Assembly: GCF_001425945.1 (NCBI RefSeq)
Contig: NZ_LMEB01000006.1
Span: 470,518-534,517 of the forward strand
Length of the DNA stretch: 64,000 bases
Direction of reading: 5' to 3'
Source of the DNA: Brevundimonas sp. Root1279
Lineage (GTDB): Bacteria > Pseudomonadota > Alphaproteobacteria > Caulobacterales > Caulobacteraceae
Part shown: positions 18,768-27,671 of the stretch, piece by piece
Layout: the number at the start of each line of letters is the position of its first letter
Position numbering within the stretch: position 1 is the first letter of the stretch
Translations under genes and position numbers: made by a program
The notes under the pieces: model-generated
The model's input: only the letters and a program-made list of their open reading frames with translations
Told to the model about the DNA's origin: nothing
Databases searched by the model: none

Positions 18768-18955
18768 GGGCGGTCGACCGTCCTGACGACCCGCACCTCG
18801 GCGGCGTGAGCCGAAGCCGCTTGCGCCTGGGCTTCATGGCCGTGGGGCATGAGCGCGCGGCCGGCGCCGATCACCAGAGTCGCCGTCACCACCGCCGAAA
18901 CGACGGCGATGGCGCCCATGCGGATGCTCTCAGTGATTTCGTGTTCCGACCGCAC
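18764..18955 (-). CDS. Small single-span membrane protein, unknown
   Basis: A 63-residue protein starting with GTG at 18955, preceded by GGGGAAACGC. A short charged N-terminus (RSEHEITESIR) leads into one membrane helix (MGAIAVVSAVVTATLVIGAG) and an Ala/His-rich tail. I recognise no family. Its stop overlaps the ugd stop by 4 bp (convergent). The clear TM segment and the start context favour a real gene over an antisense frame. Confidence 0.5.
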   Translation of the reverse strand: MRSEHEITESIRMGAIAVVSAVVTATLVIGAGRALMPHGHEAQAQAASAHAAEVRVVRTVDRP

Positions 18956-19034
18956 GCGTTTCCCCGATTCAGACGCACGTCGTTAACAGCATCCGGATCG
19001 GCCAGCCGCAAGTCACGGAACGGTGTCCCGCGAC

Positions 19035-19060
19035 AAAAAAGGCGGGGCTGAAGCCCCGCC
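19035..19060 (-). terminator. Rho-independent terminator of the OmpA-lipoprotein gene
   Basis: Read on the minus strand, GGCGGGGCTTCAGCCCCGCC is followed by TTTTTT. It lies 20 bp beyond the stop of the lipoprotein gene. Confidence 0.85.
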
Positions 19061-19079
19061 CTTCTTTCTGATCGCTGGA

Positions 19080-19748
19080 TCAGCCCTTGAACGGGCGGAT
19101 CGTGATCTCGACGCGACGGTTCTGGGCCTTGCCCTCGGCCGTGGCGTTGGTGGCGATCGGGGCGCTCTCGCCGCGACCTTCCACGTACAGACGATCCGGC
19201 AGCACCTGATGGCTGACCAGGTACTGGGCGACCGACGAGGCGCGCTGGCGCGACAGGTTCAGGTTGAAATCGTCCGCGCCATCGGCGTCGGCATGGCCGA
19301 CGATGTCGATGACCGACTGGTCATAGCGGTTCAGCACCCGGGCCACGTCGTCCAGGGTCGAATAGAAGCGCGGGTCGATGCTCGACTGGGCGGTGGCGAA
19401 GGTGACGTCCGACGGCATGCGCAGGACCAGGACTTCGCCCTGGCGGGCGACGCCGACGCCCGAGCCCGACAGCTCGGCCTCGAGCTCGCGCTGCTGGCGA
19501 TCCATGTACTGGCCGACGGCCGCGCCGCCGAGGGCGCCGATGCCGGCCCCGATCAGGGCGTTCTTGCGGCCCTGTTCCGAGTCCGAGGTGTTGGTCAGGT
19601 AGCCGAGCAGCGCCCCGCCGACGGCGCCGGCGATGGCGCCCGTGCCGGTGTTGTTGCGGTTCGGGGTCGAGCTGTAGGGGTCGGTCGTGGTGCAGGCGCC
19701 CAGCAGGGCGGCGAGGCTGAGACCGGTGATGAGGAGTTTGGCGCGCAT
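19080..19748 (-). CDS. OmpA-domain lipoprotein (YiaD/Pal-like)
   Basis: A 222-residue lipoprotein. The lipobox is LAALLGAC with the acylated Cys near residue 18. Two glycine-zipper segments follow (GTGAIAGAVGGALLGYL, ALIGAGIGALGGAAVGQYM), which may insert into or associate with the membrane. The C-terminal OmpA domain has VIDIVGHADADGADDFN and LSRQRASSVAQYL, then YVEGRGESAPIA and NRRVEITI. It should anchor to peptidoglycan at the outer membrane. Start ATG 19748 is set by the lipoprotein signal peptide. Confidence 0.9.
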   Translation of the reverse strand: MRAKLLITGLSLAALLGACTTTDPYSSTPNRNNTGTGAIAGAVGGALLGYLTNTSDSEQGRKNALIGAGIGALGGAAVGQYMDRQQRELEAELSGSGVGVARQGEVLVLRMPSDVTFATAQSSIDPRFYSTLDDVARVLNRYDQSVIDIVGHADADGADDFNLNLSRQRASSVAQYLVSHQVLPDRLYVEGRGESAPIATNATAEGKAQNRRVEITIRPFKG

Positions 19749-19900
19749 GGGAGAGAGAGCCTTCTGAGTTTCTGATTGCGGGCGGAAACGCGCCCTTACC
19801 GTCAAGGTTCCAGGCTGTACGGGGGGTGAACGCCCTCGCTTTGCCAAGATCGGTCCTGAGGGCGTATGGGAGAGCCCGCGTTACCGATTGAGGTCCCCCA

Positions 19901-20866
19901 ATGGCCGACGGCCTGAACACCACCACCGCCCGCCGCGCCATCGAGCCCGTCTCGATGAAGCTGTACGACACCGACTTCCAGGCCTTCGCCGACGCCCTGG
20001 GCGGGTCGTTCAAGCGCTACGGCTTTGCGGTCATCGCCGACCACGGGCTGGACGAGGCGGTGATCGACAGCGCCCTCGACGACGCCAAGGCCTTCTTCGC
20101 CCTGCCGGAAGAGACCAAGCGCCAGTACCACCAGCCGGGCACCGGCGGCGCGCGCGGCCTGACCCCGTTCGGCGTCGAGGCCGCCAAGGGCGCGGCAACG
20201 GTCGACCTGAAGGAATTCTGGCACGTCGGCCGCGAGCTGCCGGAGGGCCACCCCTATCGCAAATACATGCGCGACAACGTCTGGCCGACCGAAGTCGAGG
20301 GCTTCCAGGAACACCTCTACGGCATGTTCACCGCCATGGACGCGCTGGGCGCCAAGATCCTGCGCGCCATCGCCCGCTACATGGAGCTGGGCGACGACTT
20401 CTTCGAGGACAAGGTCCAGCTGGGCAACAGCATCCTGCGCATGCTGCACTATCCGCCGGTCGCCGCGGGCAGCTCTGGCGTCCGCGCCGGCGCCCATGAA
20501 GACATCAACGTCATCACCCTGCTGCTGGGCGCCGAAGAGGCCGGCCTGCAGCTGAAGGACGCCGACGGCGAATGGCTGGACATCGCCCCGCCCCCGGGCG
20601 CCCTGGTGGTCAACATCGGCGACATGCTGCAGCGCCTGACCAACCACGTCCTCCCGTCCACCAGCCACCGGGTGATCAACCCGACGCCGGAGCGGGCCAG
20701 CTTCGCCCGCTATTCGACGCCCTTCTTCCTGCACTTCAACCCGGACTTCGTGATCAAGACCCTGCCGTCGACGATCACCCCGGAGAACCCGGACCGCTAT
20801 GTCGACAAGTCGATCATGGCCGAGGACTTCCTGACCGAGCGGCTCAAGGAAATCCGGCTTATCTAA
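19901..20866 (+). CDS. 2-oxoglutarate/Fe(II) oxygenase, isopenicillin N synthase family
   Basis: A 321-residue cytosolic oxygenase. An N-terminal DIOX_N-like part (YGFAVIADHGLDEAVID, FFALPEETKRQY) is followed by the double-stranded beta-helix core. The iron ligands are visible: H and D in GAHEDINVITLL (HxD) and the distal His in STSHRVIN. The 2-oxoglutarate Arg is in FARYSTPFF. The family hydroxylates, desaturates or cyclises small molecules; the substrate is unknown. It stands alone and is followed by the four-copy tandem repeat. Confidence 0.9.
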   Translation: MADGLNTTTARRAIEPVSMKLYDTDFQAFADALGGSFKRYGFAVIADHGLDEAVIDSALDDAKAFFALPEETKRQYHQPGTGGARGLTPFGVEAAKGAATVDLKEFWHVGRELPEGHPYRKYMRDNVWPTEVEGFQEHLYGMFTAMDALGAKILRAIARYMELGDDFFEDKVQLGNSILRMLHYPPVAAGSSGVRAGAHEDINVITLLLGAEEAGLQLKDADGEWLDIAPPPGALVVNIGDMLQRLTNHVLPSTSHRVINPTPERASFARYSTPFFLHFNPDFVIKTLPSTITPENPDRYVDKSIMAEDFLTERLKEIRLI

Positions 20867-20871
20867 GAGGG

Positions 20872-21050
20872 GCGCTAACGCTCGGCCCGCGGGGCCTCGC
20901 TGCTTGAGCGAGGGGAAGCGCTAACGCTCGGCCCGCGGGGCCTCCCTGCTTGAGCGAGGGGAAGCGCTAACGCTCGGCCCGCGGGGCCTCGCTGCTTGAG
21001 CGCGGGGAGGCGCTAACGCTCGCGCGGCAGGCGCTCGCTGCTTTAGGGCG
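20872..21050. repeat. Tandem array of four 46-bp palindromic units
   Basis: Units start at 20872, 20918, 20964 and 21010 with an exact 46-bp period. Each begins GCGCTAACGCTCG and ends near TCGCTGCTTGAGCG, with a central GGCCCGCGGGGCC hairpin; the last unit is the most diverged. It lies between the oxygenase stop and the TadG-like stop (convergent). Related single or double units occur at 5648, 12732 and 47911. Confidence 0.9.
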
Positions 21051-21054
21051 GGAT

Positions 21055-21078
21055 CTGGGAGGGCCGAAGCCCTCCCAG
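21055..21078 (-). terminator. Strong hairpin with UUCG loop after the TadG-like gene
   Basis: A perfect 10-bp stem (21055-21064 with 21069-21078) encloses a loop that reads TTCG on the minus strand. It is 4 bp past the TadG-like stop. No T-run follows, so it may be a stabiliser or a weak terminator. Confidence 0.55.
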
Positions 21079-21082
21079 GGCG

Positions 21083-22972
21083 CTACTTGGTGATCCGCAG
21101 CTTGGTGATGTCGCGACCGATGGCGGCGAAGACTTCGCTGAGGTCGCCGCCGGTGGCCGGCAGGAAGAATTTGTCCTTCGAGGAGGCGCAGTCCTCGAGC
21201 AGCGCGGCCGCATCGCCGCCGGAGGCGATCTGGAAGCCGACGGTGTAGACGATCACGCCTTCGGCCTTCATCGCCGAACAGATGGACCGACTCTGGGCGA
21301 AGGGATCGCCGTTGTCGGCGTCGCAGTCGATGCGAACGCTGCCGCTGCCCGACCCCGCGTTCCGCGCCAGGACGCCGGTGCAGTAGGGGGTGTTGAACTC
21401 CCCGTCGGTCATGATCACCACCGCCTTGAGCGTGCGGCCCACGTTGTAGGCGCCGGCCTGGCCGGAGCCCCCCCAGAGGGCGCTGAAGGTCGGCGAGACC
21501 ATGTACCAGCCCCAGCCGATGCCGATCTGGCCCGCCGTACCGCCCGTCGCGACGAAGTTGTCGATGCGGGACTTGAGGGTGGTCTTGTCCGTCGACAGCG
21601 GCACCACGGCGTTGCCGAGGCATTCGCCGGTGGCGCTCGGGTAGTGTCGTCCGACCTTTCCGGCCCCGACGGAAGCGTCGGTGTAGCGTTCGTTGCCGGT
21701 GCGCTCCGTCACACATGAACTGACCTGGAAGGTCTGCAGGTCGCCCGCGGTGTCCTCGAAGGCGTACCAGGTACATCCGGCCTGGGCGCACCACGTCCGA
21801 CCGCCCGAGGCGTAGGGCGTGATCGACTGACCGTCAGGCGGTTCGATGGTGAAGGTGGTCGAGGTGACGTTGCCGACCAGGAAGCTCTTGCCGTTGACGA
21901 CGCTGTTGTTGCTGCTGTCGCGCAGACCGCTGACATCGGTGAAGTAGACGTAGTCGTTGTTGCTAAGGCCGTGATTCGACGAGGTGGTGAAGGTGATCGA
22001 GCAGTCGTTGTTCTGGCAACGCTGAATCCGGCCGGCGGTGCCCGTATAGGCGTTGTAGTTCTCGCCGTTCACGCGGCTGCCCGACAGGGTGTAGAGCTCG
22101 AAGGTGTTGGTGGTCTTGTTCTTGACCACATAGGGCTTGTTGTTCAGCTGGGTCATGCCGGTGGCGCCGGTGATCCAGACGACGTCGTTGTTGGCGAAGC
22201 CGTGGCTGGCCGAGGTGATGACCACCGGCCGGGCCTTGGTCGCGCCCGTGATGGTCTTGGCGGTCCCGACCAGGTTCATCACCGCATTCGACACCGGCGT
22301 CGATCCGACCACGGAGCCGCGGACGCTGGTCAGGTAGCTGCTGCCCGGGTTGACCGAGTTCGACCACGGCACCAGCGCAACCTTGGAATAGTAGGGGGTC
22401 TGGATCGGCTGCACGACCAGGTCGACCAGCTGTTTGGCCGCCGCCTTCAGGTCGGTCAGCTTCTGGCCGGCCATCGAGCCGGTGATGTCGAGCGCCAGCG
22501 CCACCTCGATGTTGCGCGAGGCGCGGTCGACTTCCGAGTGTCCCTTGACCGGCAGGGTGTCGTCCAGGAGCTTCCCGTAGGGCGGCAGGACGATGTTGGC
22601 GACCAGGGTCTTCACCTCGACCTTGGCGTCGGCCACGACCACGTCGCCGACCAGGGTGAATTTGGTCTGGTCGCGGATCAGGACGATGTCGGGATAGTTC
22701 TGCAGGTTGGCGTCCAGCGCCGCCAGGCCGATCCGCTTGAGGTCGGCGTCGGAGGTGTAGGGCGAACGCGCGGCCGCCAGGGTCGCGGCGTCCAGCGCGT
22801 CCTGCAGGTTCACCCGCACCGTCGAGATGCGGTGAATGTCGACCCCGCCGAAGGTCATCATGATGAGCACGGGCATGGCGAGGCAGAACAGCATCGCCAC
22901 ATTGCCGCCGATGTCGTCGGCCGTTCGCCGCGCGAACTTCAGAACGCCGTCACTCCAGACCTTGAGCCGCAT
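21083..22972 (-). CDS. TadG-like pilus protein: vWA domain with FCCH-like inserts
   Basis: About 629 residues. An N-terminal membrane helix (GGNVAMLFCLAMPVLIMMTFG) within a TadE/TadG-like segment continues VDIHRISTVRVNLQDALDAATLA. A von Willebrand A domain starts near residue 155 with ALDITGSMAG (MIDAS Asp, Ser) and resumes near 500 with VVIMTDGEFNTP. Between the halves are two beta modules resembling the E1-FCCH domain: SASHGFANNDVVWITGATGM (about 245-295) and SSNHGLSNNDYVYFTDVSGL (about 322-380). ATG 22972 follows GGGGACAGCG and is preferred over ATG 23017. The family belongs to Flp/Tad pilus or secreted adhesion systems; no other tad gene is in the window. Confidence 0.85.
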   Translation of the reverse strand: MRLKVWSDGVLKFARRTADDIGGNVAMLFCLAMPVLIMMTFGGVDIHRISTVRVNLQDALDAATLAAARSPYTSDADLKRIGLAALDANLQNYPDIVLIRDQTKFTLVGDVVVADAKVEVKTLVANIVLPPYGKLLDDTLPVKGHSEVDRASRNIEVALALDITGSMAGQKLTDLKAAAKQLVDLVVQPIQTPYYSKVALVPWSNSVNPGSSYLTSVRGSVVGSTPVSNAVMNLVGTAKTITGATKARPVVITSASHGFANNDVVWITGATGMTQLNNKPYVVKNKTTNTFELYTLSGSRVNGENYNAYTGTAGRIQRCQNNDCSITFTTSSNHGLSNNDYVYFTDVSGLRDSSNNSVVNGKSFLVGNVTSTTFTIEPPDGQSITPYASGGRTWCAQAGCTWYAFEDTAGDLQTFQVSSCVTERTGNERYTDASVGAGKVGRHYPSATGECLGNAVVPLSTDKTTLKSRIDNFVATGGTAGQIGIGWGWYMVSPTFSALWGGSGQAGAYNVGRTLKAVVIMTDGEFNTPYCTGVLARNAGSGSGSVRIDCDADNGDPFAQSRSICSAMKAEGVIVYTVGFQIASGGDAAALLEDCASSKDKFFLPATGGDLSEVFAAIGRDITKLRITK

Positions 22973-23085
22973 CGCTGTCCCCGCCGTCTGACGCGGGCGC
23001 ACGCCGCCCACGGTCATCCGGTCGAGACTGGCGCATCTCGGTTAAGAGAAGCGCCAACAGCAAAAGTTAACGGCCCACGATCGGT

Positions 23086-24945
23086 TCAGGCCCCCCAGCC
23101 GCAGTCCTTGCCGCGGTTCTGCTCGGTCAGCCAGACATTCAGCGGAGCGAAGTAGTCCGCCACGGCCGAGGCGTCGTTGCCCGACTCGCCGGTGAAGGCG
23201 GCCATGGCCTCGGGCCAGGGACGGGACTGACCCATCTCGAGCATGGCGTTGAAGCGCTCGCCGACTTCCTTGTTGTCGTAGATCGAGCAGCGATGCAGCG
23301 GTCCGGTCCAGCCGGCCTGCTGGCAGGCAGCGCGGTGGAACTGGAACTGGTAGATGCCGGCCAGGAAGTAGCGGGTGTACGGGGTGTTGCCCGGGATATG
23401 GTATTTCGCGCCCGGGTCGAAGGCGTTGGCCGGACGCGGTCCCGGCGGGACCAGACCCTGGTATTTCAGCATGTTGGCGGTCCAGGCGTCGTTGTACTGG
23501 GCCGGGGCCGTACCGCCGTCGAACACATCCCAGCGCCAGCGGTCGACCATCAGGCCGAAGGGCAGGAAGGCGATCTTGTCGAGCGCCATCTTGAGCAGGA
23601 AGGGAATGTCCTCCTCCGCCCCCGGGGCCTCATCGAGCAGGCCGATCTGGTTGAGGTAGGTGGGCGTCAGGGCCGACAGGCCGACGAAGTCGCCGATCGC
23701 CTCGTGGAAGCCGTCGTTCGCCCCGTTCTTGAACAGGAAGGGCTGATCCTTGTACGCGCGCTGGTAGTAGTTGTGCCCGAGTTCGTGGTGGACGGTGTAG
23801 AAATCGTCCGCATTGACCTGGGTGCACATCTTGATGCGCACGTCCTCGAGGTTGTCGAGGTTCCAGGCGGAGGCGTGGCAGACCACCTCGCGGTCGCGCG
23901 GGCGGGTGATCATCGACCGCTCCCAGAAGGTCGGGGGCAGCGGGTCCAGGCCCATCGAGACGTAGAAATTCTCTCCGGTCTTCACCATCCGCGTGGCGTC
24001 GTAGTTCTGGGCCACGAGCAGCTTGGTCAGGTCGTAGGAGGACTCGCCGCCCCGCGCCGGAGCGACGACGTCATAGATGTTGCCCCACTGCTGCGACCAC
24101 ATATTGCCGAGCAGGTCGGCGCGGATCGGGCCGCGATCCGGCTGGACCGCGTCGCCGTATTTGGCGTTCAGGCGGTTGCGGACGTAGCAGTGCAGGTTCT
24201 CGTAGAAGGGCTTCACCTGCTCCCAGAGCCGGTCGGTCTCGGCGGCGAAGGCGTCGGGCTCCATGTCGTAGCCGGCGCGCCACATGGCCCCGGTGTCGGC
24301 GAAGCCGAGCTCGCGGCTGCCCTCGTTGGCGATCTCGACCATGCGGGTGTAATCGGCGGCCATGACCGGCGAGATGGTGCGCCAGCCCTCGTACAGCGCC
24401 TTGGTCACGGCCGGGTCACGGCTCTCGGCGAGCAGCACGCTGGCGTCGTCGAGGGTGATCTGGCGACCCTGGAACTCGAACTTGCCGGTGGCGTAGGTCG
24501 AATCGAGCCGAGTGGTGATCTCGGACAGCTCGGCGGCCGCGCCCGGGCGGTTCGGCGCGGGCAGGACGATGCCGAGGCGGAGCAGGTTCAGCTTGCGGCG
24601 GACGTCGTCAGGGACCTGGACGTCATTGAAGCGAGCCGCGCCGTTGGCCAGCTCGACCTGCAGCTCGGTGTACTCGGCGTTGATGCGGCTCTCGAGCCAC
24701 ATGGTGTCGTGGGTGATGTTGGTCGCCCGGGTCCACTGGATGCGGGCGGCCTCCTCGCCGAGGTCGGCGAGGCGTTTCTCGGCGTCGGCGACGAAGGTCG
24801 AGGCGTCCTGGGCGGTGGGCGGCGCGGCTTGCGCGGCCGGGGCCGCCGGGGCTGCGGGGTCGACGGGGTCCGCCATCGAGGCGCAGGCGGCCAGGCCGAA
24901 GGTGAGGGCGCAGGCGGCCGACGCCGCCATCAGGGAACGCTTCAT
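23086..24945 (-). CDS. M2 family metallopeptidase (ACE-like), lipoprotein
   Basis: A 619-residue zinc peptidase. The lipoprotein signal ends LAAC near residue 21 and is followed by a Pro/Ala-rich linker (PVDPAAPAAPAAQAAPP). The zinc motif HELGH lies in VHHELGHNYYQRA near residue 385, and the third ligand Glu is in NDGFHEAIGDF about 24 residues later. Both match the peptidyl-dipeptidase A (M2) family, which removes C-terminal dipeptides. It is probably periplasmic and membrane-anchored. Start ATG 24945 follows GGAGGACTCCC. It is not in an obvious operon with MtgA, which ends 95 bp upstream. Confidence 0.93.
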   Translation of the reverse strand: MKRSLMAASAACALTFGLAACASMADPVDPAAPAAPAAQAAPPTAQDASTFVADAEKRLADLGEEAARIQWTRATNITHDTMWLESRINAEYTELQVELANGAARFNDVQVPDDVRRKLNLLRLGIVLPAPNRPGAAAELSEITTRLDSTYATGKFEFQGRQITLDDASVLLAESRDPAVTKALYEGWRTISPVMAADYTRMVEIANEGSRELGFADTGAMWRAGYDMEPDAFAAETDRLWEQVKPFYENLHCYVRNRLNAKYGDAVQPDRGPIRADLLGNMWSQQWGNIYDVVAPARGGESSYDLTKLLVAQNYDATRMVKTGENFYVSMGLDPLPPTFWERSMITRPRDREVVCHASAWNLDNLEDVRIKMCTQVNADDFYTVHHELGHNYYQRAYKDQPFLFKNGANDGFHEAIGDFVGLSALTPTYLNQIGLLDEAPGAEEDIPFLLKMALDKIAFLPFGLMVDRWRWDVFDGGTAPAQYNDAWTANMLKYQGLVPPGPRPANAFDPGAKYHIPGNTPYTRYFLAGIYQFQFHRAACQQAGWTGPLHRCSIYDNKEVGERFNAMLEMGQSRPWPEAMAAFTGESGNDASAVADYFAPLNVWLTEQNRGKDCGWGA

Positions 24946-25040
24946 GGGAGTCCTCCTCCGCGCGGGTTGCTCCCGCGTCCATGGGCGGCACAGGAAGCCT
25001 CCCAACGGCAGAGGTCAAGCGTAGCCTTGCGGGCGACCCT

Positions 25041-25751
25041 TCAGCGCAGGACGCAGGCGGCCAGGCCGTCGTTGCGGACCGTGCCCATGGCGGCCTGGAT
25101 GCGGGCGGCGCGGCGGCGGACGTAGGGCCCCGGCGAACCGGCGTTGTAGCGGCGCGGCGAGGGCAGGATGGCGGCCAGGCGGGCGGCCTCGCGCGGACTG
25201 AGCTCGTCGGCGTCTTTGCCGAACCAGTGGCGGGACGCGGCCTGGGCGCCGAAGACGCCGGGGCCCATCTCGGCGACGTTGAGGTACATCTCCATGATCC
25301 GCCGCTTGCCCCAGACGGTCTCGATCAGGACGGTGTAGCCGGCCTCCAGCCCCTTGCGGACCCAGTCGCGGCCAGGCCAGAGGAAGACGTTCTTGGCGGT
25401 CTGCTGGCTGATGGTCGAGCCGCCGCGGATGCGGCCGGACTTGCGCTTCTCGGCCTTGGCGTTGGCCTTCAGGGCCTGTTCGATGGCCTTCATGTCGAAG
25501 CCGCGGTGAGCGCAGAAGGTCGAGTCCTCGGCGGCGATGGCGGCCTCGACCAGGCGGGGCGAGATGTCGTCGATCGAGCGCCACTTGTAGTTCATGCCGT
25601 CGCCGGCGACGGCGCGGCTGATCATCAGGAAGGTGGCGGCGGGCGGCAGGAAGCGATGGATGATCACGCCGCCCAGCACGAAGCAGGCGGCGGCCATGAC
25701 GACCGTCAGGAGCGTCCGCCGGATCTTCTTGAACTTCGATTGCCCCGCCAT
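25041..25751 (-). CDS. mtgA: Monofunctional peptidoglycan glycosyltransferase
   Basis: A 236-residue GT51 enzyme. A basic N-terminus leads into a TM helix (LLTVVMAAACFVLGGVII). The catalytic domain shows AAEDSTFCAHRGFD (first Glu), GGSTISQQTAKNVFLW (second motif) and KRRIMEMYLNVAEMG. It polymerises lipid II into glycan strands in the periplasm without a transpeptidase domain. ATG 25751 is chosen; a TTG 36 bp upstream is possible. It is co-directional with the WD40 gene (46 bp upstream). Confidence 0.93.
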   Translation of the reverse strand: MAGQSKFKKIRRTLLTVVMAAACFVLGGVIIHRFLPPAATFLMISRAVAGDGMNYKWRSIDDISPRLVEAAIAAEDSTFCAHRGFDMKAIEQALKANAKAEKRKSGRIRGGSTISQQTAKNVFLWPGRDWVRKGLEAGYTVLIETVWGKRRIMEMYLNVAEMGPGVFGAQAASRHWFGKDADELSPREAARLAAILPSPRRYNAGSPGPYVRRRAARIQAAMGTVRNDGLAACVLR

Positions 25752-25797
25752 GCGGCGAGGTTGGCGCGGCTTTGCGGTCTTAGGCAAGGGGCGGGCC

Positions 25798-26760
25798 TCA
25801 GAGGGTGAAGACGCCGGCCTGGCCGTCCTCGTCGGCCCAGGCGACGCGGCCGGCGTCCGGGCTCATGGCCAGGGCGGTGATGGGGGCGCCCTTGTCGGCC
25901 TTGAGGAAGTTGAGCCCCTGCCCGGCCGGATCGGCCAGCCAGACGCGGCCGTCGTTGAGGCCGGCGGCCAACAGGCCGTGCCTGGGCTGGGAGGCGACGA
26001 GGGCGACCAGGGTGCTGTCGTCGAAGCCGATCTCATTGGCCTCGCGCCCCATCGGCCCGTTGGAGCCGACGAAGGGCCACAGCACGGCGCCCTGCGCCCC
26101 CGAGGTGGCCAGCAGCTGGCCGTTGGCCAGGAAGCTCATGGCGCGGACCTTCGACGGATAGCCGCCCATGCGCAGGTTCTTCTGGTCCTTCACCCGCCAG
26201 CCGTGCAGCTGGTTGTCCTGCATGGCGGTGACGACGAAGGCGCCGTCGGGCGACCAGGCGACCGCGGTGTGCGAACCGGCCCACTTCAGAAAGGTCGGCT
26301 TCTGCACGGCGATGCGGGCGAACCACAGGGCCGCGCCGCCGTAGGTCGAGGTCGCGATGCGCCGGCCCTTGGGATCGAAGGCCACGCCGGAGACGGTGCG
26401 CTCGTGGACGAAGTCGCGGCGGAAACCGGCGTCGACAGCGTCGATCACCGACAGGGTCTTGCCGGCGGAGAAGGCGATCAGCTTGCTCTCGGCCGAGGCG
26501 TCGATGGCGTCGATCCACTGGCCCTTTGCCGTGGCCAGGACGCCCGCCTCGCCGCGGCGGTGCCAGATGACGCGGCCGTCGTCGCCGCCGGTGACCACGC
26601 CGTCGCCGGAGGGGTGGACGACGGCGCAGAGGACGGCGCCGTCGTGGGCGGCGCTGAACTCGCCGGTGTCGAAGCGGACCGAGCCGTCGCCCAGGGCGAA
26701 GATCGCCCCGGTCGCATCGAACAGGGCGGCGGTGATCTGGGCGTCGAAACTGGCTTTCAT
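25798..26760 (-). CDS. WD40 repeat protein
   Basis: A 320-residue protein made of about seven WD40-like blades with no signal peptide. Typical strands are VAFDPKGRRIATSTYGGAALW, HTAVAWSPDGAFVVTAMQDNQLHGW and ALAMSPDAGRVAWADEDGQ. It is therefore a cytoplasmic beta-propeller scaffold of unknown partner. It sits between mtgA and a lipoprotein gene, 42 bp from the latter, in a co-directional group. The blade number is a count by eye. Confidence 0.8.
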   Translation of the reverse strand: MKASFDAQITAALFDATGAIFALGDGSVRFDTGEFSAAHDGAVLCAVVHPSGDGVVTGGDDGRVIWHRRGEAGVLATAKGQWIDAIDASAESKLIAFSAGKTLSVIDAVDAGFRRDFVHERTVSGVAFDPKGRRIATSTYGGAALWFARIAVQKPTFLKWAGSHTAVAWSPDGAFVVTAMQDNQLHGWRVKDQKNLRMGGYPSKVRAMSFLANGQLLATSGAQGAVLWPFVGSNGPMGREANEIGFDDSTLVALVASQPRHGLLAAGLNDGRVWLADPAGQGLNFLKADKGAPITALAMSPDAGRVAWADEDGQAGVFTL

Positions 26761-26802
26761 GGGCCCCGATGTAGAGCCCGGGGCCGGGGCGTCAACGGCC
26801 GA

Positions 26803-27540
26803 TCAGGCCGCCGCGCGCGCCGCATGCTCCGCGAGGATCGCGGCCCACAGGGTGGAGACCTCGCCGAGGCCGTCCTCGAAGGCCTGGCGCTCGGCCTTGA
26901 GCCGGGCCGCCTCGATGGCGTCCTCGCTGCCCCAGATGTTGGAGCGCTGGTCGCCGGTCGCCGTGGTCTCGCCCGTGCCGTAGATGAAGCCGGTGCGCAC
27001 ATCGACGATCATGAAGGCGCAGGTGGCGACCACCACCGCCTTCTTGGTCGGCAGGAAGCCGAGGGCGATGGTCTGCAGCGGCCCGACATCCGTGGTGTCG
27101 GTGCGGAAGCGGGTGTCGATCGTATAGACGAGCATGACATCCGCCTTCAGCTGGGCCGCGGCGGCGCGCAGGTCGCGGGTGTTGCGCAGCTGGGCCGGAA
27201 GGAGCAGCCGGCTGACCGGGGCGACGGCGGCGACCTGGGGCATGCGGGCGAGGCGCGCGAGGCTCTCGTCGCTCTCGATGTCCCGCGTCGTCACGATGGC
27301 GAAGGCGCCGGAGCCGTAGGCGCTGTTGTTGGAGTAGCTGCGGTAGCCCGCGGACGCGACCCGGATTACGGCCATGCGGGCCGGGAATGTGACGGCGGCC
27401 TCGCGCTGGAAGGCGGCGCTGATGTCCTTGTCGCCTTCGGAGATGGCCCCCAGGGAGACGCCGGCGCCGGGCGTGGTGTAGGTCGAGCCGCAGCCGGCGA
27501 GCATGGTGGCCAGGCACGCGGCCAGGATCAGTCTCTTCAT
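26803..27540 (-). CDS. Lipoprotein of unknown function
   Basis: A 245-residue lipoprotein with the signal MKRLILAACLATMLAGC (Cys near 17). The mature part has a central alpha/beta region (LKADVMLVYTIDTRF, KKAVVVATCAFMIVDVRTG) that includes a GFIYGTGETT strand. It resembles envelope lipoproteins often annotated only as hypothetical. ATG 27540 follows GAGGGAGGAAGCG, a very good ribosome-binding site. Function is unknown. Confidence 0.75.
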   Translation of the reverse strand: MKRLILAACLATMLAGCGSTYTTPGAGVSLGAISEGDKDISAAFQREAAVTFPARMAVIRVASAGYRSYSNNSAYGSGAFAIVTTRDIESDESLARLARMPQVAAVAPVSRLLLPAQLRNTRDLRAAAAQLKADVMLVYTIDTRFRTDTTDVGPLQTIALGFLPTKKAVVVATCAFMIVDVRTGFIYGTGETTATGDQRSNIWGSEDAIEAARLKAERQAFEDGLGEVSTLWAAILAEHAARAAA

Positions 27541-27671
27541 CGCTTCCTCCCTCGAACGGGCCGAAGCTGCGCAGTGAGTGGGGCCGAATAGTGACGCTCG
27601 GCGAGGTTGGCCTCGCACGGCGTTGACGAAGCGAAGGCGGCGGGAGCTTCCCCAAGAGGGGGACCATCGAC

